A stretch of 64,000 nucleotides of DNA from Ditibartonella choladocola (lineage in GTDB: Bacteria > Pseudomonadota > Alphaproteobacteria > Rhizobiales > Rhizobiaceae): NCBI RefSeq assembly GCF_002007565.1, contig NZ_CP015625.1:2803501-2867500 (forward strand). The letters run 5' to 3'. This document shows positions 58,816 to 64,000 of the stretch, piece after piece. The position numbers and the translations under genes were made by a program. The notes beneath the pieces were generated by a model. That model did no database searches, was not told the origin of the DNA, and saw nothing but the letters and a program-made list of their open reading frames with translations. How positions within the stretch are numbered: the stretch's first letter is position 1; each line of letters begins with the position of its first letter.

Positions 58816-59903
58816 GTGAAACCATTTCTGTCGATCTTAAAGGGACACTGGGCAATTTTTCGCTCGATTGTTCATTTCATGCCCCGCTTCGCGGTGTCAT
58901 TGCGCTTTACGGCCCTTCCGGATGCGGGAAAACTTCTGTTTTGCGCGGCATTGCCGGACTTAACCGGTTTTCAGGAAAAGTCGAGATCGGCAATGAATGT
59001 TGGCAAGATGAAACCGGTTTCGTTCCTGTTTATAAACGTCCCCTCGGCTATGTTTTTCAGGAAGCCAGTTTGTTTCCGCATTTGTCTGTCAGAAAGAACC
59101 TTACCTTTGCTATGGCGAAAGGCGAAAACAATCTCTCGCCGACATTCGATGAAGTGGTGGAATTTTTGAATATTGCCCACCTTATCGATCGTGCGCCGCA
59201 CAATCTCTCCGGTGGTGAACGTCAACGCGTGGCAATCGGCCGCGCACTCTTGTCGCATCCCAAGATTCTCCTTATGGATGAACCGCTATCGGCACTCGAC
59301 AAACGGTCGAGAGATGAAATCCTTCCCTTTCTGATTGGTCTGCGTGACCGTCTTTCAATGCCGATCATTTATATCACCCATGATATTTATGAAGTCGAAC
59401 GGTTGGCCGACACATTGGTTTTGATGGATAGTGGCAAAGTTATTGCCTCCGGCAGTTTGAGAGAAATCGAAGCAAATCCTGATCTGCCGCTTGCCAATAC
59501 TCGCGAAGCTGCTGTCAACCTTGACGGCTATGTCAAATCCTATAACGAAAATACCGGCCTTGTCGAAGTGGATGTACCGGGTGGCACATTCATTGCCCCG
59601 TCCGCACCTTTAGTAGGGGGGAAAAAAATGCGCATTCGCATTGCTGCCAATGATGTGAGCCTTGCTGTCGAAAAACCGCTGAAAAGCTCGATCCTCAATG
59701 TGATGCCGGCGCGCATTCTGACAATGCGGGAACAGGGGCATTTTGAGGTTCTGGTCAAACTGGAATTGGGTGGCAATGGAGAGGGAGCGCATTTTCTTTC
59801 ACGCCTCACACGCCATTCATGGCAAATATTAGGGCTTAAAGAAGGAATGGACGTTTATGCCCAGATTAAAGGCGTTGCCCTGATCGACCAGCAAGAGGGC
59901 TAA
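58812..59903 (+). CDS. modC: Molybdate ABC transporter ATPase
   Basis: 363 residues. Walker A is GPSGCGKTS, the Q-loop region [15 protein letters not shown], signature [16 protein letters not shown], Walker [12 protein letters not shown], and switch His [11 protein letters not shown]-terminal TOBE domain (about 290-360) probably senses molybdate. It overlaps modB at the start. Its last 38 bases overlap the end of the convergent kinase-like gene. Confidence 0.96.
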   Translation: MSETISVDLKGTLGNFSLDCSFHAPLRGVIALYGPSGCGKTSVLRGIAGLNRFSGKVEIGNECWQDETGFVPVYKRPLGYVFQEASLFPHLSVRKNLTFAMAKGENNLSPTFDEVVEFLNIAHLIDRAPHNLSGGERQRVAIGRALLSHPKILLMDEPLSALDKRSRDEILPFLIGLRDRLSMPIIYITHDIYEVERLADTLVLMDSGKVIASGSLREIEANPDLPLANTREAAVNLDGYVKSYNENTGLVEVDVPGGTFIAPSAPLVGGKKMRIRIAANDVSLAVEKPLKSSILNVMPARILTMREQGHFEVLVKLELGGNGEGAHFLSRLTRHSWQILGLKEGMDVYAQIKGVALIDQQEG

Positions 59904-60861
59904 CTTTTCCAAGATAGATTCGCGCAAGTTCAACCGTGCCTTTCAAAAAGGTTTTGCGAAGTTTTTCGGCTGTTGGTGTTTGATTGTGCGTTTCAAGCCA
60001 TGCTGTCAATTGCAAACGGCGCATCATGACGAGATGGACAATCATATCTGCCATTTCCCGGTTTACCGGCATCACTTCTCCATAGCCTTGAAGCCATGCA
60101 CTGATATAGCTTGGCACAAATGGGCTATCTTCAATAAAACTCAAAGAATTGGCAAGATCCAGTCCGAACCATGAAAAGCCGCAATCATCAAAATCGATTG
60201 CGGCAAGGTTTTCGCCATCAATCAACAGATTTGCAAGCCGCAAATCGCCATGGATAAGACCGTAATGGGCTTTATCTTTCGGAAAAGTTGAAGAAAAATA
60301 TTTGAGCGTCTCATCGCAATTTTCAAGAATTTCACGGTCAGCGGGTTGAAGATTTTCGGCCTTTCGCCAATCTCCCCAGATCGCATTCGGGCCGATCATT
60401 GTTTCATAAGTCCAATGTTTACGAATGAATCTTTCCGGCCTTACCCAATTTATGGATTGCCGATGCAATTTGGCGGAAATTTTACCAAGTTCAAAAAACC
60501 GGCGCACAAGTCTGTCATCCGCCTGCGGTTCATGCCCGCTTATAAAAGAAAAACAGGCAAGCCTGAAAATACCCGCTTCGACAAACAATTGACCAAAACG
60601 GGAAACGAAAAGATGTGGAACTGTCACAATGCCGGATTGCTCGATTGCCTGAAGCCAAAGGAGTTCGGATAAAATTTCATCATTTTGATGATAGGAAGGC
60701 CGATAAATCCGTATAATTCTCGTCTCGTTCCCGAAAGTCACCCGAAAAGTCGCATTTTCCGATATGGTAAGAAGGTCGATGCGGGCGCTATCGGGAATAT
60801 CCCAACAAGCAAGATGATCCCTTACCAAAGTCGGAAGATCGTTTTCGGCTTTCATCATCAT
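59866..60861 (-). CDS. APH/ChoK-type phosphotransferase
   Basis: 331 residues of kinase-like fold: catalytic loop YGLIHGDLRLANLLI and metal motif LAAIDFDDCGFSWFGLDLANSL. It resembles the SrkA/homoserine kinase II group (aminoglycoside phosphotransferase superfamily); the substrate is unknown. The start ATG overlaps the metW stop (three consecutive ATGs at 60861, 60858 and 60855), so it probably ends the metX-metW operon. Its 3' end runs 38 bases into modC, convergent. Confidence 0.82.
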   Translation of the reverse strand: MMMKAENDLPTLVRDHLACWDIPDSARIDLLTISENATFRVTFGNETRIIRIYRPSYHQNDEILSELLWLQAIEQSGIVTVPHLFVSRFGQLFVEAGIFRLACFSFISGHEPQADDRLVRRFFELGKISAKLHRQSINWVRPERFIRKHWTYETMIGPNAIWGDWRKAENLQPADREILENCDETLKYFSSTFPKDKAHYGLIHGDLRLANLLIDGENLAAIDFDDCGFSWFGLDLANSLSFIEDSPFVPSYISAWLQGYGEVMPVNREMADMIVHLVMMRRLQLTAWLETHNQTPTAEKLRKTFLKGTVELARIYLGKVSPLAGRSGQRL

Positions 60862-61490
60862 CTATGTAACAGAAACACTGCCTGCTGCCCGAACAAATTC
60901 CAGGCTCCCAAAGGCAATTTGCGTTTGACGGGTTTTCCCTGCCGGTTCAACACCACCGCTTCTTCTATTTTTGCCCCTATTTCATTGACCAGATCGACAA
61001 AATCCTCAATCGTACAGAAATGGATATTCGGCGTATCGTACCAGCTATAGGGAAGCTCTTTGGTAACCGGCATACGACCGAGAAAAAGCAGATGTGCGCG
61101 GGCGCGCCAATAACCGAAATTCGGAATCGAGACAACGGCTCTCTCGCCAATGCGTAAAAGTTGTTCAAGCACAGCTTTCGGATTGCGCGTTGCCTGCAAG
61201 GTTTGTGACAGGACAACATAGTCAAAGCCGGAATCAGGATAATAGATAAGATCGCTATCGGCATCACCCTGAATGACCGAGAGACCTTTAAGCAAACATT
61301 GGTCAACACCCTGTTGCGACAATTCGACACCGCGCCCATCAACATTGCGCCGTGTTTGCAACAGATAAAGCAGACTACCATCGCCGCAACCGACATCGAG
61401 AACACGCGCCCCCGGCCTGATAAAATTGGCGATTACTTCAAAATCGGTACGGGATTTTAGCGCGGACAATAATTCTTCATCCTCGTTCAT
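60858..61490 (-). CDS. metW: MetW methyltransferase-like protein of methionine synthesis
   Basis: 210 residues: SAM motif [16 protein letters not shown] (about 30-44), [15 protein letters not shown], and the MetW-specific [42 protein letters not shown]. MetW works with MetX in homoserine acylation; its own reaction is not settled. It overlaps metX by four bases and the kinase-like gene by four. Confidence 0.94.
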   Translation of the reverse strand: MNEDEELLSALKSRTDFEVIANFIRPGARVLDVGCGDGSLLYLLQTRRNVDGRGVELSQQGVDQCLLKGLSVIQGDADSDLIYYPDSGFDYVVLSQTLQATRNPKAVLEQLLRIGERAVVSIPNFGYWRARAHLLFLGRMPVTKELPYSWYDTPNIHFCTIEDFVDLVNEIGAKIEEAVVLNRQGKPVKRKLPLGAWNLFGQQAVFLLHR

Positions 61491-62671
61491 GCCGTCAATC
61501 CCCTCTGTTCTGCAGCCGCTGTCAGGAAACTGTGAATGGCAGAAAACATTACCGGTTCATCAAGCAGAAAAGCATCATGGCCTTTGTCGGTTTTGATTTC
61601 AACGAATGAAACCCGCGCTCCGGCAGCGTTGAGTGCGTGCACAAAGGTACGGCATTGTGCGGTGGTAAACAGCCAATCACTGGAAAACGAAGCAACAAAA
61701 AATCGCCCGCGCGAGCCCTTGAAAGCGTCTGCCAGATGGCCGCCATATTCGGCTTCAAGATCGAAATAATCCATCGCACGCGTCAAATAAAGATAGCTAT
61801 TGGCATCAAAGCGCTCGACAAATGTCATCCCCTGATGACGCAAATAGCTTTCAATCTGGAAATCGGCATCAAAACCGAATGTTATCTGATCTCTATTTTG
61901 TAAATTCCGCCCGAATTTACGATGGAGTGCCGCTTCCGAAAGATAGGTAACATGGGCTGTCATTCTGGCAACAGCCAAACCTTTTGTCGGGCGTTTTCCC
62001 GCTTCGAGATACCGCCCGCCCAACCAGTTGGGATCGGCCATAACGGCTTGTCTGCCAATTTCATCAAAAGCGATATTTTGAGCCGAATGGCGCGCGCCGG
62101 TTGCAAGAATGACAGATGAAAACACTTTTTCCTTATAGGCTGCAGCCCATTGCAATGCCTGCATTCCGCCCATAGAACCACCAACCACACAAAACAATGT
62201 CTTGATTCCCAGTTTTTCGACAAGCATTGCCTGCGCGCGCACCATATCGCCTATCGTGATGACAGGAAAATCGAGTGCATAGGGTTTTCCTGTTTTCGGA
62301 TTTTTCGATGCCGGACCGGTCGAGCCGAGGCACCCCCCTAACACATTGGAACAGATTACATAATAGCGATCGGTATCAATAATTTTACCAGGCCCCACCA
62401 ATATATCCCACCAACCGGGCTTTCCGGTTACCGGATGGGTATTGGCAACATGTTGGTCGCCGGTCAGGGCATGGCAGATCAAAATGGCGTTGCTTTTGTC
62501 TTCATTCAATGTGCCATAGTCCTGATAGGCAATCTGGAAAGGCGATAAAACAACGCCGCTATCAAGCTGTAGCGGCTCGTCTTGCCCGAACAGCGCTACT
62601 TTACTGTCAGGAAAATCGGCTTGGGAATTTTTCGCGCCGGAAGATTTTCCGGACGATTTTATTTGTGTCAT
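61487..62671 (-). CDS. metX: Homoserine O-acyltransferase MetX
   Basis: 394 residues, alpha/beta hydrolase. The oxyanion region is [16 protein letters not shown], the nucleophile elbow [15 protein letters not shown], and the catalytic Asp and His lie near the C-terminus, with [14 protein letters not shown] containing the His. It makes O-acetyl- or O-succinyl-homoserine for methionine synthesis. It has a clear promoter upstream. I looked for a SAM-II riboswitch, common before met genes in this class, and did not find one. Confidence 0.95.
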   Translation of the reverse strand: MTQIKSSGKSSGAKNSQADFPDSKVALFGQDEPLQLDSGVVLSPFQIAYQDYGTLNEDKSNAILICHALTGDQHVANTHPVTGKPGWWDILVGPGKIIDTDRYYVICSNVLGGCLGSTGPASKNPKTGKPYALDFPVITIGDMVRAQAMLVEKLGIKTLFCVVGGSMGGMQALQWAAAYKEKVFSSVILATGARHSAQNIAFDEIGRQAVMADPNWLGGRYLEAGKRPTKGLAVARMTAHVTYLSEAALHRKFGRNLQNRDQITFGFDADFQIESYLRHQGMTFVERFDANSYLYLTRAMDYFDLEAEYGGHLADAFKGSRGRFFVASFSSDWLFTTAQCRTFVHALNAAGARVSFVEIKTDKGHDAFLLDEPVMFSAIHSFLTAAAEQRGLTA

Positions 62672-62701
62672 GTCGGTTGCACCGTCTTGAAAGAAAAAGA
62701 A

Positions 62702-62731
62702 TAGCTAGTCGCCTCCTCTGACAAATGTCAA
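62702..62731 (-). promoter_or_regulatory. Sigma70-type promoter of metX-metW
   Basis: Minus-strand TTGACA (62726-62731) and TAGCTA (62702-62707), 18-base spacing, about 25 bases ahead of the metX ATG, leaving too little leader for a riboswitch. Confidence 0.65.
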
Positions 62732-62804
62732 GAATTTCTCTCGACTTCCGATGAAAGCAAGGGTATTTCCTAAAATATTAAACTACCAGACCGGATAAAT
62801 ATCG

Positions 62805-63905
62805 ATGAAAAAAGATGTTCTTGTTGACCGTCCACAGCCTAGAAAAGGTATTCTGGATATTGCAGCTTACGTTCCCGGTTCAAGCGAGACCGAAAATACA
62901 AGAAAAGTTTTCAAACTTTCTTCCAATGAGTCGCCGCTTGGCCCCTGTCCTGCAGCGATTGATGCTTATCGTCAGGCCGCAGCACATCTTGAACTCTATC
63001 CGGATGGTTCGGCCACACCCCTTCTTGAAGCCATTTCCGAAGTGACAGGGCTTGCAAGAAGCAATTTGATGGCGGGAAACGGTTCGGATGATTTGTTAGG
63101 TCTTTTATCCAATACCTATCTTACAGCCGGTGATGAAGGAATCATGACCGAACACGGCTTTAGCGTTTACGAGATACAAATCAGAGGGACCGGCGCAAAA
63201 CCTGTTATTGTGAAAGAAAAAGACTGCCGTATTGATATTGACGCTATTCTTGCCGCAGTAACAGAAAGAACAAAAATCGTATTTATCGCCAATCCCGGTA
63301 ATCCGACGGGCACTTATCTGACAGCAACCGAGGTCAAAAGACTTCATGCGGGGCTGCCCAAAAATGTGCTTTTAGTTCTTGACGGTGCCTATGCCGAATT
63401 TGTTACCGAGGATGATTACGATACCGGCGTCGAACTTGTTTCGGCCAATGAAAATGTTGTCATGACGCGCACATTTTCCAAAATCTATGGACTTGCCGGT
63501 TTGCGTGTGGGGTGGATGTATGCGCCTCTTCATGTCATTGATGCGGTCAACCGTATTCGCGGAGCTTTCAATGTCAGTGTTCCGGCACAGGCTGCTGCAA
63601 GTGTTGCTTTTCGTGACCGTGCCTATATCCAGAATGCGATAGCCTATAATTCAAAATGGCGTTCCTGGCTCACACATGAAATCGAGGCTTTGGGGCTCAA
63701 GGTTACGCCTTCTGTCACCAATTTTCTGCTCATCCATTTTCCGGCAGACAAGGAAAAATCGGCTGCTCTGGCTGATGATTATCTGAAATCCAACGGGTAT
63801 ATTTTGCGCCGCGTAACCGGATACGGATTTCCGAACGCGTTGCGCCTTTCCATTGGATCCGAAGAAGCAAATCGCGGCGTTGTCGCTACATTGAAAAATT
63901 TTTGA
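62805..63905 (+). CDS. hisC: Histidinol-phosphate/aromatic aminotransferase
   Basis: 366 residues, fold type I PLP enzyme: [41 protein letters not shown], and the PLP lysine in [18 protein letters not shown] (about residue 225). Next to tyrC it probably serves aromatic amino acids as well as or instead of histidine synthesis. It is divergent from metX and ten bases from the tyrC start, so an operon. Confidence 0.93.
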   Translation: MKKDVLVDRPQPRKGILDIAAYVPGSSETENTRKVFKLSSNESPLGPCPAAIDAYRQAAAHLELYPDGSATPLLEAISEVTGLARSNLMAGNGSDDLLGLLSNTYLTAGDEGIMTEHGFSVYEIQIRGTGAKPVIVKEKDCRIDIDAILAAVTERTKIVFIANPGNPTGTYLTATEVKRLHAGLPKNVLLVLDGAYAEFVTEDDYDTGVELVSANENVVMTRTFSKIYGLAGLRVGWMYAPLHVIDAVNRIRGAFNVSVPAQAAASVAFRDRAYIQNAIAYNSKWRSWLTHEIEALGLKVTPSVTNFLLIHFPADKEKSAALADDYLKSNGYILRRVTGYGFPNALRLSIGSEEANRGVVATLKNF

Positions 63906-63914
63906 AGTAGAAAA

Positions 63915-64000
63915 ATGTCTGAAGTGAAATTTAAAAAAATCGCCCTTATCGGTATCGGCCTTATCGGCTCTTCTCTTGCCCGTGTTATCCGTGAAAAAAA
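63915..64000 (+). CDS. tyrC: Prephenate/arogenate dehydrogenase, 5' end only
   Basis: ATG at 63915 followed by 28 codons to the edge: KKIALIGIGLIGSSLARVI is the NAD-binding start of TyrA/TyrC proteins. Placement behind hisC is standard in this order. It would use prephenate from the chorismate mutase at 5.6-5.9 kb. Confidence 0.85.
   Translation, partial: MSEVKFKKIALIGIGLIGSSLARVIREK

Noticed and set aside
62672-62804. SAM-II riboswitch upstream of metX
   Set aside because: Only about 30 bases lie between the predicted transcription start and the metX start codon, and no GGTGATTTG / GCTTGCAGCCACG-like pattern is visible.

Overview
The window reads as chromosome of an alphaproteobacterium of the order Hyphomicrobiales (Rhizobiales). 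The evidence is gene order and family content: tsaD-gpsA-yciI-EVE, hemD-mitofilin-hemY, metX-metW, hisC-tyrC, a three-gene BioMNY biotin transporter, DUF1674, DUF2125 and an ffh-linked leader RNA. The moderate to low GC (by eye in the low 40s), compact gene set and AT-rich intergenic gaps fit Bartonellaceae better than Brucella or Rhizobium. A bee-gut Bartonella is my best guess, but that is inference and not shown by any marker here.

Layout. 1-8.7 kb: heparinase-like gene (cut by the left edge), rsmB, htpX, the SDH assembly factor DUF1674, then rpsP, a chorismate mutase and ffh with a structured leader, and a secreted lytic transglycosylase. 8.8-13.9 kb: carbonic anhydrase, pyridoxal kinase, DUF2125, ChaC, a glutamine amidotransferase and a TerB-like protein. 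13.9-24 kb: hemD, MIC60-like and hemY (no hemC beside them), divergent from tsaD-gpsA-yciI-EVE-methyltransferase, then a lipoprotein L,D-transpeptidase with a TusA-like gene. 24-30.3 kb: CobW GTPase and DD-carboxypeptidase, universal stress protein, bioMNY and plsC. 30.3-39.1 kb: a three-subunit flavin/cytochrome c dehydrogenase of the gluconate 2-dehydrogenase type, thiD, a GlxA-type AraC regulator divergent from an isonitrile-hydratase-like protein, and a DASS dicarboxylate carrier.

39.5-50.5 kb is the accessory part: a defence island with a type I restriction system (hsdM, hsdS and an hsdR broken by two one-base frameshifts), a fused GmrSD-type DUF262/HNH protein, an acetolactate decarboxylase, and an AbiF-family HEPN protein preceded by a compact RNA hairpin ending in its own U-tract. 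The last pair looks like an RNA-antitoxin/HEPN-toxin module of the abiF RNA type, the lineage proposed to be ancestral to Cas13. A tRNA-Gly(GCC) gene forms the right border of the island.

50.6-64 kb returns to core genome: a TrpXYZ-like ABC importer, holA, a D-amino-acid aminotransferase, a hydroxyacid dehydrogenase, modEABC with a near-perfect ModE operator, a kinase-like protein, metX-metW, hisC and the first codons of tyrC.

Across the ordinary regions, at least five intergenic gaps carry short exact or near-exact tandem repeats (11, 15, 15, 19 and 33 bp periods), and a sixth in-frame 15-bp repeat sits in the 5' end of the AraC regulator gene. This looks like a genome-wide habit.
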